This document shows positions 9,939 to 19,302 of a stretch of DNA of 64,000 nt, piece by piece; position 1 is the first letter of the stretch, and each line of letters opens with the position of its first letter. The translations under genes were made by a program, and so were the position numbers. The notes beneath the pieces were generated by a model, which did no database searches, was not told where the DNA came from, and saw only the letters and a program-made list of their open reading frames with translations. This stretch comes from RGIG3528 sp045598045. GTDB lineage: Bacteria; Bacillota; Clostridia; Lachnospirales; Lachnospiraceae. The stretch spans positions 1-64,000 of the forward strand of contig JAZLLG010000033.1 in NCBI GenBank assembly GCA_045598045.1, in the 5' to 3' direction.

Positions 9939-9966
9939 TCTTGCATTCATTTTGTTGGAGGTTTTT

Positions 9967-10992
9967 ATGAATAAAAATGTATTCGGTATCGATTTCGGTA
10001 CGAGCACAATCAAGATATATAAGAAAAACGCAGGTGTGATTTTCGATCAGAAGAACCTTATTGCGCTTTGCCAGGGACAGGCTGTTGCAATAGGCGATGA
10101 AGCATTCGAAATGCTCGGAAAAGCTCCCGAAAATTACACCATTACATTCCCGGTAAAAAACGGCGTAATTTCCGACATTAAAAACATGCTGCTTCTTCTG
10201 AACGAAGCTTTTCTTCAGATTGAAAGAAAAAGCGGTAAGATTTCCGGCGCCGAAATTATAGTTGCCACCCCTACGGATATTACCGAAGTAGAGCAGAGAG
10301 CATATTTTGATCTTGCTTCAAACTGTATAGCAAAGCCCAAAAAGGTCCGCATTGTTCAAAAGCCCATTGCGAGTGCAATCGGAACCGGACTTAATGTTAT
10401 GGATGCTTCCGGCGTTATGGTAGTTGATATCGGTGCCGACACAACAGAGATTTCACTTATGTCCATCGGTGGCATTGTCTCCAGCAAGCTTATTGCCATC
10501 GGCGGTAACACATTTGACGAACTCATCATCAATAATGTCCGTAAAAAATATAATCTTATCATTGGTAATGCTACTGCCGAGACACTTAAAAAGCAGCTTG
10601 CTTTTGCGTGCGAACCCGATCATCTTACTTATAAAATCTGCGGTAAGGATGTTCTTACTGGACTTCCTGTCGATGCCGAGATGGATTCCGAATTTATTCA
10701 TGAGACTATTTCAGAAAGCCTGTATCAGATTGTCGACAATGTCAAAACACTTCTTGAAAGTGCTCCGCCCGAACTTTCAGCGGATATTATGGATGCAGGT
10801 GTTTTCATCGCGGGTGGTTCTGCAAACATAAGAAAGCTTGATAAGCTTTTTGCATCCGAAACAATGCTTGACATTAACATATGTGAGGATCCTTCAAACA
10901 ACGTTGTTAAGGGTCTTGGCATCATCATCGAAGAAGGCAGCAAGTATAACGCTGTAACCTTCTCCTTCGGACAGATTTCACGTATCGGCTGA
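9967..10992 (+). CDS. mreB: Rod shape-determining protein MreB/Mbl
   Basis: Actin-like protein (341 aa) forming membrane-bound filaments that guide lateral wall synthesis with MreC, MreD, RodA and PBP2. Phosphate-1 motif GIDFGTST lies at the N-terminus, phosphate-2 DIGADTTEI in the middle, and an adenosine-binding AGGSANIRK near 285. The start is ATG 9967 with TTGGAGG 5 nt upstream; an upstream in-frame start at 9922 would lie inside the promoter. The sequence is somewhat divergent (GTST instead of the usual GTAN), so it may be an Mbl- or MreBH-type paralogue. Confidence 0.92.
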   Translation: MNKNVFGIDFGTSTIKIYKKNAGVIFDQKNLIALCQGQAVAIGDEAFEMLGKAPENYTITFPVKNGVISDIKNMLLLLNEAFLQIERKSGKISGAEIIVATPTDITEVEQRAYFDLASNCIAKPKKVRIVQKPIASAIGTGLNVMDASGVMVVDIGADTTEISLMSIGGIVSSKLIAIGGNTFDELIINNVRKKYNLIIGNATAETLKKQLAFACEPDHLTYKICGKDVLTGLPVDAEMDSEFIHETISESLYQIVDNVKTLLESAPPELSADIMDAGVFIAGGSANIRKLDKLFASETMLDINICEDPSNNVVKGLGIIIEEGSKYNAVTFSFGQISRIG

Positions 10993-11004
10993 TTGGAGCA
11001 TTAA

Positions 11005-11904
11005 ATGGAAAGTAAAAGACGCAGAAGGCGTGCGGCTCTACGCAGGCGAAGAGAAGAGTCGGATATACAGATTCATATTCTTCCGAAGCATATTTTGTTT
11101 GTACTATGTTTTGTTTCTCTTGTAATCATGTTTGTTTCCTACAAGTTTCCGGAATACGTGAGACCTGTAAGAAACGTTGTTGATAAAGTGATTTCTCCAA
11201 TGCAGAAGGGCATTAACCGTGTCGGTCTTTCAATTTCCGAAAGCATGCAGAAATTCCGTGACATAGAGGATTTGAGAGAAGAAAACAATGAGCTTAAAGC
11301 CCGCCTTGAAGAGCTTACCGCGAAAGCTCAGATTACAAACCAGGATAAATACGAGCTGGATGCATTACGCGAGCTGTACCAGCTCGATAAAAAATATACC
11401 GATTTCCCTAAAGTTGCAGCGCGTATCATAGCAAGGGAAAGCAACGGATGGTACAATACCTTTACGCTTGATAAGGGCAGTGAGGACGGTATCAAAACAG
11501 ACATGAACGTTATTGCCGGAAACGGTCTTGTCGGCATCGTAACCGACGTCAGAAGCAAAACGTGCATTGTTCGTTCTATTATCGATGATAACAGCAGTGT
11601 TTCGGCTATGTTTTCATCTTCCGGAGATACATGCTTTGTAAACGGAAGCATGGATCAGATTAAAAATGACGGAACCATTCCGGTTTCAATGATTTCCATG
11701 AATGCATCCGTTATTGACAGTGAAGAAGTTGTCGTTTCGCACATAAGCGACCGTTTTCTTCAAGGCATACTCATCGGTTATGTTCGTGATGTTTATGTTG
11801 ATTCAAGCAATATGACAAGAGCTGCGGTTCTTGTGCCCGCAGTTGATTTTGAACATCTTGATGAAGTGCTTATAATTACAGTCCTTAATAACAGGGATGA
11901 GTGA
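11005..11904 (+). CDS. mreC: Rod shape-determining protein MreC
   Basis: 299 aa. A very basic N-terminus (KRRRRRAALRRRREE), one transmembrane helix at about 28-47, a coiled coil near 80-115, then the beta-rich domain with ARESNGWYNTFTLDKGS and GLVGIV. It is the bitopic scaffold linking MreB to PBP2 outside the membrane. It lies between mreB and mreD in the usual order. Confidence 0.95.
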   Translation: MESKRRRRRAALRRRREESDIQIHILPKHILFVLCFVSLVIMFVSYKFPEYVRPVRNVVDKVISPMQKGINRVGLSISESMQKFRDIEDLREENNELKARLEELTAKAQITNQDKYELDALRELYQLDKKYTDFPKVAARIIARESNGWYNTFTLDKGSEDGIKTDMNVIAGNGLVGIVTDVRSKTCIVRSIIDDNSSVSAMFSSSGDTCFVNGSMDQIKNDGTIPVSMISMNASVIDSEEVVVSHISDRFLQGILIGYVRDVYVDSSNMTRAAVLVPAVDFEHLDEVLIITVLNNRDE

Positions 11905-11926
11905 TGTTTTTTTGTGAGGTTTTGTT

Positions 11927-12439
11927 GTGGTAAGGATTATAGTTTGGCTTATTGAAATAATTCTTTGTTTTCTTCTTCAGACCTCCGTATTTTCGTATTT
12001 TACAATTTCGGGTGTAGTACCGAACTGTATTCTTGTTCTTGTAATTTCTGCAGCATATACAAAAGGCCAGAATAAAGCCATCGTTTTGGGCTTTATTTCA
12101 GGCCTTATTCTTGACTTTATGTCATCCGGAAATCTTGGCGTTTGTGCGATTATCTACATGATTATTGCTTACTTAGCCGGCTTCACCAACAAAATATACG
12201 ATAAAAACGATTATATTATCCCCGGTGCTCTTGTATTTGTCGGAGAAATGCTTTTCAGCTTTATGTATTATTGCACAAGCTTTCTTCTTATGGGCAAACT
12301 CAATTTCAGCAGTTACGCACTCAATACGATTATTCCGAGAGTTATTTATACATTTATTTCAGCTATTGTAATTTACCCGGTTTTTATGTTTTTCGAATGG
12401 GTAATTTCATTTGCGGAAGGCCACGAATCAAATGATTAA
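11927..12439 (+). CDS. mreD: Rod shape-determining protein MreD
   Basis: 170 aa, almost wholly hydrophobic with five or six membrane helices, as in MreD. The start is GTG 11927, 7 nt after GAGG. Family sequence conservation is low; the call rests on hydropathy, size and position between mreC and PBP2. Confidence 0.9.
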   Translation: MVRIIVWLIEIILCFLLQTSVFSYFTISGVVPNCILVLVISAAYTKGQNKAIVLGFISGLILDFMSSGNLGVCAIIYMIIAYLAGFTNKIYDKNDYIIPGALVFVGEMLFSFMYYCTSFLLMGKLNFSSYALNTIIPRVIYTFISAIVIYPVFMFFEWVISFAEGHESND

Positions 12440-15278
12440 CAGAATTTTTTCGGCAATTAAATCCGTAGTAACTTCAAGGCTTTTTTACATAGGCCTTATT
12501 TTCCTTTCTCTTGTTTGTGTACTTGTTCTTCGTATGTACAAGCTTCAGATTAATGAGCAGACGGAGATTGGCGAAGTACAGGAATATCTTGACGTTATTG
12601 AGAGGCCCATCAGTGCCACAAGAGGAAATATCTATGACTCAGAAGGGCGTCTCCTCGCTTATAACGATCTTTCTTATTCGGTTTTTCTTGAGGATTCCGC
12701 AATACTTACAACAAATGCAGAAAAGAACGAGATGATCCATAAGCTTTACAAGCTTCTTCGTTCCCATGGATATGAACCGGAGATTGATTTTGCAATATAT
12801 ATCGATGAAAACGGTGAACTTCAGTTCAACGTTACCGGAAATGCCGAACTTCGTTTTAAAAAGAATGCCTACGGTCTTCGTACGGTAAACGATCTTTCCG
12901 AAAAACAAAAGAACGCAACCGCAAAAGATGTTTTTGAATTTATGGCTTACGGTGACAAAACCGCAGCAATGTTCCAGGTTTCAAAAGATTATTCTCTTCA
13001 GGAATCTCTTGATATCGTAACAGTACGTTATCAGTATTTTTCAAGCCCTGACAAAACAACAAGATACACTTTGATTACTAATGTCGATGAAGAGGCTATG
13101 GCTGCCATTAAAGAGGCACAGGGTGATCTTCCGGGTGTTACGATAGAACAGAAGCTTAAAAGAGTATACAATTATTCCTTCTATCTTTCCCATATAATCG
13201 GTTATACGGGACTTATAAACGATGCCGAACTTGAAGAAATGAATAAAGACGGAGAGCATCTCTATACTTCCACTGATTATGTCGGTAAAACAGGCATTGA
13301 GAAAGAATTCGAAAAGGACCTTGCAGGGAAAAAGGGTGTTGAACGTGTAACTCTCAACAGTGCCGGACGAATAATAAGTACCGAAATCGTTGAAGAACCT
13401 GTTTCAGGAAACAATGTTTATCTAACCATAGACGCCGAACTCCAGAAAGACTATTACTATATTCTTGAATCAAACATTAAAGATGTACTTCTTTCGTGTA
13501 TTGTAAATGACATGGATTATGGTACCAAGGGTGAGAGCTCGGATGATATCAAAATCCCTATTTATGAGGTGTATTATGCTCTTTTCAACAACCATGTGCT
13601 TGATATGAACAGCATAGCAGGTGAAGACAGAACAGAGCAGGAAGACATTGTTTACGGGCTTTACAAAGACTATAGAGACAACGTAATATCCACGTTACAG
13701 AATCATTTCCTTTTCGGTAACACAACAAAAGCTAAAAGGCTTTCCGAAGCGATGCAGGAATTTATTAACTTCTTTTACACGCAGATGAAGTCAAATAAAT
13801 ATGTTCTTGCCGATAAAATCGACACTACAGATCCTGTTTATATTGCATACGATGCCGATGAAACAAGCTTCTACGAATATATGGTTCATCTCATCAATAA
13901 AGAATGGGTTTCTTTGGAAGCACTGGGTATCGAAGGAAGCTTTCTTACTACCGAAGAAATATACAATATCCTGATTGAAAAAACATTCGAAACTCTTGCG
14001 GATAATGAGTCTTTTGACCTTATGATCTACAGAGACCTGATTTTTGAATATAAATTAAAAGGAAAGCAAATTTGTCTTTTATTATTTGACCAAAATGTGT
14101 TAGAATATAACGAGGCGGAATATAGTAAAATAAAGAGCGGAAAGACTTCTGCATACGAATTTCTCACTAAGAAAATCGAGACTCTTGATATTACTCCGGC
14201 ACAGCTTGCTCTTGAACCTTGCAGCGGATATCTTGTTCAGACCAAATGTGACAGCGGCGAAGTTATAGCTCTCGTTAATTATCCGAGCTATGACAACAAC
14301 ATGCTGGCAAATAAAATAGACTGGGATTATTATCAGGGACTTATCGCTGATAAAAGCAATCCCCTTTACAATCGTGTTACACAGTCACGTACGCCTACAG
14401 GTTCAACAATCAAGCCTATGGTTGCAGTGTGCGGCCTTTTGAATGATGTCATTACAATATCCGAAAAGATTCATGACAACATTCTTTTTGACAAAATCGA
14501 TCCTTCACCTTCTTGTTGGAAGGAGACAGGACATGGTGATCAGGATGTTTCCGCAGCCATTATGAACTCCTGTAACTTTTACTTCTTTGAATTAGGTTAC
14601 AGACTTGCTACAAGAGGTCAGCCTAAAATTACCGATGCCGACGGGAATAAGAAACTTAAGTATTCCGACTCCCAGGGCTTACAGTTCCTTAAGCAGACAG
14701 GTGCCTTGTTTGGCTTTGATGAAAACACAGGCATAGAAATTTCCGAAGCTGAGCCTCAGTTTGCCGAAAACGATGCCATTCGTGCTTCCATCGGATATGG
14801 TCACAAGTTTACCGCAACGGAAATTTCCCGATATGCAACAGCAATCGGAACATGCGGTAAGGTCATGAAATATACGATTATTAAAAAAATAACCGACAAA
14901 TCAGGTGATGTCATTTATTCTGCAGAGCCTCAGATTGTAAGGCAGATTGAAGGCATAAGCAGTTACGAGTGGTCACAGATTAAATATGGTATGCAGAGAG
15001 TTATTTCAAACTCTACGACGCTCAGAAAAGCATATTCCATAATTCCGTATACCGTCGGTGCAAAGACAGGTACGGCCGAAGTTTCTGATAACAGCGCTCC
15101 TCATGGACTTTGCATTTCATATGCTCCCATAGATACTCCGGAAACAAGTGTCGTCGCCGTAATTCAGAACGGTTATTCCGGTACGAATGCCGCACTCGTT
15201 GCTAACGGCGTATACAAAAGATACTACAACATTAACGAAGAGGTTGAACTTGGTGAAATTATCACCATCGGAGACTGA
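12432..15278 (+). CDS. mrdA: Penicillin-binding protein 2 (elongasome transpeptidase)
   Basis: 948 aa from ATG 12432, which overlaps the mreD stop and follows GGAAGG by 11 nt; an in-frame TTG at 12411 is less likely. One transmembrane segment near 15-38, then the dimerisation domain, then a transpeptidase with STIK near 658, SCN near 712 and KTGT near 878. It cross-links lateral wall peptidoglycan together with RodA. A roughly 250-residue acidic, helical stretch (about 340-593) separates LTIDAELQ from the transpeptidase core; PBP2 of other groups lacks it, which explains the large size. Confidence 0.94.
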   Translation: MINRIFSAIKSVVTSRLFYIGLIFLSLVCVLVLRMYKLQINEQTEIGEVQEYLDVIERPISATRGNIYDSEGRLLAYNDLSYSVFLEDSAILTTNAEKNEMIHKLYKLLRSHGYEPEIDFAIYIDENGELQFNVTGNAELRFKKNAYGLRTVNDLSEKQKNATAKDVFEFMAYGDKTAAMFQVSKDYSLQESLDIVTVRYQYFSSPDKTTRYTLITNVDEEAMAAIKEAQGDLPGVTIEQKLKRVYNYSFYLSHIIGYTGLINDAELEEMNKDGEHLYTSTDYVGKTGIEKEFEKDLAGKKGVERVTLNSAGRIISTEIVEEPVSGNNVYLTIDAELQKDYYYILESNIKDVLLSCIVNDMDYGTKGESSDDIKIPIYEVYYALFNNHVLDMNSIAGEDRTEQEDIVYGLYKDYRDNVISTLQNHFLFGNTTKAKRLSEAMQEFINFFYTQMKSNKYVLADKIDTTDPVYIAYDADETSFYEYMVHLINKEWVSLEALGIEGSFLTTEEIYNILIEKTFETLADNESFDLMIYRDLIFEYKLKGKQICLLLFDQNVLEYNEAEYSKIKSGKTSAYEFLTKKIETLDITPAQLALEPCSGYLVQTKCDSGEVIALVNYPSYDNNMLANKIDWDYYQGLIADKSNPLYNRVTQSRTPTGSTIKPMVAVCGLLNDVITISEKIHDNILFDKIDPSPSCWKETGHGDQDVSAAIMNSCNFYFFELGYRLATRGQPKITDADGNKKLKYSDSQGLQFLKQTGALFGFDENTGIEISEAEPQFAENDAIRASIGYGHKFTATEISRYATAIGTCGKVMKYTIIKKITDKSGDVIYSAEPQIVRQIEGISSYEWSQIKYGMQRVISNSTTLRKAYSIIPYTVGAKTGTAEVSDNSAPHGLCISYAPIDTPETSVVAVIQNGYSGTNAALVANGVYKRYYNINEEVELGEIITIGD

Positions 15279-15293
15279 TTTTGAAAGGAAGAA

Positions 15294-16121
15294 ATGAGTT
15301 CAGTTTCACTTAAAGGTAATAAATACGGGCTTTCCGTCAGTATATCCCGCAATGCTTCATTTGACGAAATAAAAGAAGATACCGCCAAATCTTTTCAATT
15401 TGCAAATAAGATGTTCGGCAACGAACAGATAGCAATCGGCTTTGAAGGAAGACTCTTAAGCAATTACGAACGTGATGAGCTTCTTGATATTGTCCGTAGT
15501 AATTGTGACCTTGACATTGTATGTGTCATGGACTTTTCTCTCGGAACGGAAGAGCGCTTCAAAAAAGCGGTTGAGACTTTTTCTGAGCCGGTTCAAGAAG
15601 AGGTCCCCGAGTCAAATATTTCGGATGAGTCTTCGGAAATCAGTTCGCCCGAGCCTGAGGTAAAGTCTGATGCAGAGCCTTTGTTCTCAGAAAAAGAACC
15701 TGAAGCTGCTCAGAGTACGGACATATTCGCTCAAAACCCCGGCATTGCTCCCGAAGACCTTTCCAAAATCGCAAAATTCTACAAAGGGAATGTCAGGTCC
15801 GGAGTAGTAATAAACGAAGACAGCAGCCTTATTATTCTTGGTGATGTCAGTATCGGCGGAGAGGTAATTTCCAAAGGCAACATTATTGTTCTCGGAGCAT
15901 TAAGAGGCAACGCTTTTGCCGGTTCCGAAGGCAATGAAAACTGCTTTGTAGCCGCACTCACGATGAATCCCATGCAGGTTCGTATCGGTGATATCATGGC
16001 AAGATGCGGTGACAAAGGTAACTCAAAAGAAGAGCATGAACCTGAGATAGCTTTTGTTAAGAACAACACAATAGCTATCGAGCTCATAAACAGAACGGTT
16101 CTTAATGATATAAATTTATAA
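15294..16121 (+). CDS. minC: Septum site-determining protein MinC
   Basis: 275 aa. The C-terminal beta-helix domain (about 160-265) carries GDVSIGGEVISKGNIIVLG and LRGNAFAG, typical of MinC. The N-terminal domain is divergent and joined by an acidic linker rich in Glu/Pro/Ser. It inhibits FtsZ assembly away from mid-cell and is bound by MinD, encoded next. AAAGGAAG precedes ATG 15294. Confidence 0.93.
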   Translation: MSSVSLKGNKYGLSVSISRNASFDEIKEDTAKSFQFANKMFGNEQIAIGFEGRLLSNYERDELLDIVRSNCDLDIVCVMDFSLGTEERFKKAVETFSEPVQEEVPESNISDESSEISSPEPEVKSDAEPLFSEKEPEAAQSTDIFAQNPGIAPEDLSKIAKFYKGNVRSGVVINEDSSLIILGDVSIGGEVISKGNIIVLGALRGNAFAGSEGNENCFVAALTMNPMQVRIGDIMARCGDKGNSKEEHEPEIAFVKNNTIAIELINRTVLNDINL

Positions 16122-16136
16122 CTTGGAGGAAAATAA

Positions 16137-16919
16137 ATGGGTGAGGTTATTGTTGTAACATCCGGAAAAGGCGGCGTAGGTAAGACAACGACGACAGCCA
16201 ATGTTGGTACCGGACTCGCTAAGCTCGGAAAGAGCGTTGTACTTATTGACATGGATATCGGTCTCAGAAATCTTGATGTAGTTATGGGACTGGAGAACCG
16301 CATTGTCTATAACCTTGTTGATGTTATCGAACAGAAATGCAAGGTTAATCAGGCATTCATTAAGGTAAAGGGCTTCAATAACTTTTACCTTCTTCCCTGT
16401 GCACAGACAAGAGACAAAACATCAGTTACTCCCGAGCAGATGAAGACTCTTACAGATATGCTCAAGAAGGAGTTTGACTATGTTATCCTTGACTGTCCCG
16501 CAGGTATTGAGCAGGGCTTCAAGAATGCAATCGCAGGCGCTGACAGAGCTCTTGTTGTTACAACTCCCGAAGTATCCGCTGTTCGTGACGCCGACAGAAT
16601 CATCGGCCTTCTCGATGCTAACGAAATCGCTCGCTACGATCTTGTTGTTAACAGATTAAGGGCAGATATGGTTAAACGTGGTGAAATGATGAGTGCAGAT
16701 GATGTTCTCGAAGTTCTTTCCGTTAACCTTATCGGTATAGTTCCTGATGATGAGAATATCGTTATTTCAACAAATACAGGTGTACCTCTTGTCGGAAACA
16801 ATACTATGGCAGGAAAAGCATTCCAGAACATCTGCCTCCGTATTACCGGAGAAGAAGTTCCTTTCCTTGATCTTGGAAAGAAGCAGGGACTGTTTTCAAA
16901 GATTTTCGGTAAAAAGTGA
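16137..16919 (+). CDS. minD: Septum site-determining ATPase MinD
   Basis: 260 aa. Deviant Walker A GKGGVGKTTT at 10-19, switch region LIDMDIGLRNLD, Walker B VILDCPAGIEQGF, and an amphipathic C-terminal membrane-targeting helix GLFSKIFGKK. All hallmarks of an active MinD are present. It recruits MinC and is released from the membrane by MinE. Confidence 0.98.
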   Translation: MGEVIVVTSGKGGVGKTTTTANVGTGLAKLGKSVVLIDMDIGLRNLDVVMGLENRIVYNLVDVIEQKCKVNQAFIKVKGFNNFYLLPCAQTRDKTSVTPEQMKTLTDMLKKEFDYVILDCPAGIEQGFKNAIAGADRALVVTTPEVSAVRDADRIIGLLDANEIARYDLVVNRLRADMVKRGEMMSADDVLEVLSVNLIGIVPDDENIVISTNTGVPLVGNNTMAGKAFQNICLRITGEEVPFLDLGKKQGLFSKIFGKK

Positions 16920-16934
16920 TAGGAGGAGACTGTA

Positions 16935-17177
16935 ATGGGTTGGTTCACAAAGAAAAGCAAGTCCGGCAATGACGCAAAGAACAGACTTAAATTTGTCCTT
17001 TACGCTGAGCATCAGGATCTTCCGCCGGAAACGCTTGAAAAAATCAAAAATGAGTTTATAACAGTTATTTCAAAGTATGTAACCGTTGATACAGAGAATC
17101 TTGACATCAAGATCACTTCCGACGGTTCAATTCAGGCAAATATTCCCATTAAGGAAAAAAAGGTCAGAAGAAGTTAA
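16935..17177 (+). CDS. minE: Cell division topological specificity factor MinE
   Basis: 80 aa, normal for MinE. The RLKFVLYAEHQDLPPETLEK segment matches the MinD-binding helix, and the C-terminal half is the dimer domain. It stimulates MinD ATPase, giving the oscillating type of Min system. GGAGGAG precedes ATG 16935. Confidence 0.95.
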   Translation: MGWFTKKSKSGNDAKNRLKFVLYAEHQDLPPETLEKIKNEFITVISKYVTVDTENLDIKITSDGSIQANIPIKEKKVRRS

Positions 17178-17182
17178 TTTAA

Positions 17183-18364
17183 ATGTTTAAGAGAATACTG
17201 ACAACACTTAGCTCCTACAATTTCAAAAAATACGACATGTTTCTTATGATTGCAGCCATTGTTCTCGGGTGCATCGGAAGTGCTACGTTATACGTTATGC
17301 CCGGCGTCCAGGACGGTCTGTACATTAAGCAGATTGTCGGTATTGTAATCGGTATTATAGGAGCTATTGTTGTATCTCTTATCAGTTACAGAGTATGGGC
17401 AGCGCTTTGGTGGCTTATGTATATCGGGAATTTTATCCTTCTCTTCGGAGTAAAGTATACTAAGTTCGGAATTGAGATTTATCACGCAAAGCGTTGGCTC
17501 GGACTTTCAAGAGCTGACGGATCCGTTATTTTTTCCTTTCAGCCTTCGGAAGTTTCAAAGTTTGTGCTTATTATCTGTATAGCTGTTATATTCAATTTCT
17601 TCAAAAAGAAATTGGATAAGTTTTATCCGCTTGTTCTCGCCGGAATAATGTTTGCGATACCTTTGTATCTCATTCTTACTCAGACGGACCTTTCCACAAG
17701 TATCGTTCTCTGCATAGTATTTGCGGTAATGGTATTTGCATCGGGCTTCAACATTAAGTACATTATTGCAATCATTGTTGTTGCAATACCTTTGGGAATA
17801 TTGGCTTTCTGGTATGTTCAGCAGCCGAATCCCAAATTCATCAATGCATATCAGCAGGAGAGAATTCTTTCTTTCCTTCATCCGGAAAAGTATCCCGATC
17901 TTATGTATCAGCAGGAGAATGCTGTTACTGCCATTAAGTCGGGAGGGCTTCTCGGAAAAACACTTACCGGAGATATGTCTCCGCGAGGAACTCTTCATGT
18001 TCCGGTAAGAGAAAGTGACTTTATTTTTACCGGCATTGCCGAAGAATTCGGTTTTCTTGGCAGTGTTCTTGTGGTTATACTATTCGCCTTCATTGCATTC
18101 CGAATAATCAAAATTTCTTTCAATGCCAATGACTTGACGGGTAGACTTATCGGGGTTGGTTGTGCTACAATATTCATAGCACAGGCGTTCGTTAATATCG
18201 GCGTTGTTACACAGCTTTTGCCGAATACGGGTATTCCGCTTCCTTTCGTCAGCAATGGTCTCAGCTCTGTTGTGAGCAGCTATTTTATGCTTGGCATGGT
18301 TCAGAATATTGCCGTAAACACAGGAGAAAAACGTTCCAAAGAAAGTGAGGACTATATTACATGA
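17183..18364 (+). CDS. rodA: SEDS peptidoglycan glycosyltransferase RodA
   Basis: 393 aa with about ten membrane helices. SEDS features include FQPSEVSKFVLI, the RAKRWLGL-like region, DLSTS and the C-terminal GIPLPFVSNGLSS. It polymerises lipid II in partnership with PBP2. Placement in the mre/min operon and the absence of a neighbouring division cluster favour RodA over FtsW. Confidence 0.93.
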   Translation: MFKRILTTLSSYNFKKYDMFLMIAAIVLGCIGSATLYVMPGVQDGLYIKQIVGIVIGIIGAIVVSLISYRVWAALWWLMYIGNFILLFGVKYTKFGIEIYHAKRWLGLSRADGSVIFSFQPSEVSKFVLIICIAVIFNFFKKKLDKFYPLVLAGIMFAIPLYLILTQTDLSTSIVLCIVFAVMVFASGFNIKYIIAIIVVAIPLGILAFWYVQQPNPKFINAYQQERILSFLHPEKYPDLMYQQENAVTAIKSGGLLGKTLTGDMSPRGTLHVPVRESDFIFTGIAEEFGFLGSVLVVILFAFIAFRIIKISFNANDLTGRLIGVGCATIFIAQAFVNIGVVTQLLPNTGIPLPFVSNGLSSVVSSYFMLGMVQNIAVNTGEKRSKESEDYIT

Positions 18365-18759
18365 ATATAGGTCTTGTGGCGCATGATGCAAAGAAAAAGC
18401 TTTTGCAAAGCTTTTGCATAGCCTACAAAGGAATACTCGCAAAGCATACTCTTTATGCTACCGGAACTACCGGCCGTATTATCGAAGACGGTACAGGACT
18501 TACTGTCCACAAATATCTTGCAGGTCATCTCGGCGGTTCCCAACAGATGGGAGCCCAGATAGAAAACAATGAAATCGACATGGTTATTTATCTTCGTGAC
18601 CCGCAGAATCCCCAGTCGCATGAGCCCAATGTTTTTGACATCATTTCTCTTTGCGACATTCATAACATTCCCTTTGCAACAAACATTGCATCGGCAGAGC
18701 TTCTTATTAAGGCGCTCGACAGAGGAGACCTTGATTGGCGAGAGCTCTACAAAAATTAA
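18361..18759 (+). CDS. mgsA: Methylglyoxal synthase-like protein with altered catalytic residue
   Basis: 132 aa. The family converts dihydroxyacetone phosphate to methylglyoxal and phosphate. The fold and most signatures are present: N-terminal HD, ATGTTGRII, LRDPQNPQSHEPNV and FATNIASAELLI. The position of the catalytic base (Asp71 of the E. coli enzyme, in GGDQQ) is Ser here (GGSQQ, codons near 18539), so activity is doubtful. It overlaps rodA by ATGA, a linkage common in Clostridia. Confidence 0.88.
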   Translation: MNIGLVAHDAKKKLLQSFCIAYKGILAKHTLYATGTTGRIIEDGTGLTVHKYLAGHLGGSQQMGAQIENNEIDMVIYLRDPQNPQSHEPNVFDIISLCDIHNIPFATNIASAELLIKALDRGDLDWRELYKN

Positions 18760-18764
18760 CTTTG

Positions 18765-18784
18765 ATAATGATTAAATTCATTAT
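18765..18784. repeat. Inverted repeat ATAATGA-N6-TCATTAT
   Basis: A perfect 7-bp inverted repeat in the 52-bp gap before the P-loop gene. It has no T-tract, so it is not a simple terminator. It recalls Fur-like AT dyads but the spacing is wrong for a classic Fur box. It could be an operator; no convincing promoter accompanies it. Confidence 0.4.
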
Positions 18785-18811
18785 AAATTTCTTTTCAGGA
18801 GGAAGTGCACT

Positions 18812-19231
18812 ATGATACAGATTATTGCAGGCGAGAAAGGTAAAGGTAAGACAAAGATTATAATTGATAAGGCTAATTCAGATGTTCTTACATCCAAAGG
18901 CAGCGTGCTTTATATCGACAAGAACAATAAGCACATGTACGAGCTTAACAATAAGATTCGTCTTATCAATATTAAAGATTACTTTATTTCTGATTCCAAT
19001 GAATTCTACGGTTTCCTTTGTGGAATGATTTCACAGAATCACGACATTTCTTCCGTTTATCTTGACAGCTTCCTTACCTGTGCAAACATATCAGTTTCTG
19101 AAATTGATACAATTCTTAAAAAGCTTGAAGTCATTTCCGGTTCATTCAAGGTTGATTTCATTTTAAGCGTTTCTGCAAATTCAAAAGAATTAAGTCCTGA
19201 AGCTTCTCAGAACGTTATTGTTGCTCTTTAA
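18812..19231 (+). CDS. Small P-loop protein of unknown function
   Basis: 139 aa. The N-terminus MIQIIAGEKGKGKTK is a Walker A-like motif; a DSFL segment near 90 could act as Walker B. There are no membrane segments and no C-terminal helicase or sensor parts. It is a minimal nucleotide-binding fold that I do not recognise further. AGGAGG precedes ATG 18812, and a strong terminator follows, so it is probably a separate short transcript or the last gene of the mre operon. Confidence 0.8.
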   Translation: MIQIIAGEKGKGKTKIIIDKANSDVLTSKGSVLYIDKNNKHMYELNNKIRLINIKDYFISDSNEFYGFLCGMISQNHDISSVYLDSFLTCANISVSEIDTILKKLEVISGSFKVDFILSVSANSKELSPEASQNVIVAL

Positions 19232-19242
19232 TTTTATGATAA

Positions 19243-19286
19243 TCGGCACGGGGCAGAGAGTCTCTGCCTTGTGCCGAATTTTTGTA
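19243..19286 (+). terminator. Intrinsic terminator after the P-loop gene
   Basis: The stem CGGCAC...GGCAGAG pairs with CTCTGCC...GTGCCG (5' arm from 19244, 3' arm to 19276) with two central G-T pairs and a short loop, followed by a T-rich tail. Confidence 0.85.
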
Positions 19287-19302
19287 TAAGGAGTTTTTAT
19301 TT

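Noticed and set aside
9922..9966. N-terminal extension of MreB from 9922
   Set aside because: It lies across the -10 region of the promoter and a strong Shine-Dalgarno points to ATG 9967.
18765..18784. Classic Fur box
   Set aside because: The half-sites are 6 bp apart rather than 3, so the 19-bp consensus is not matched.
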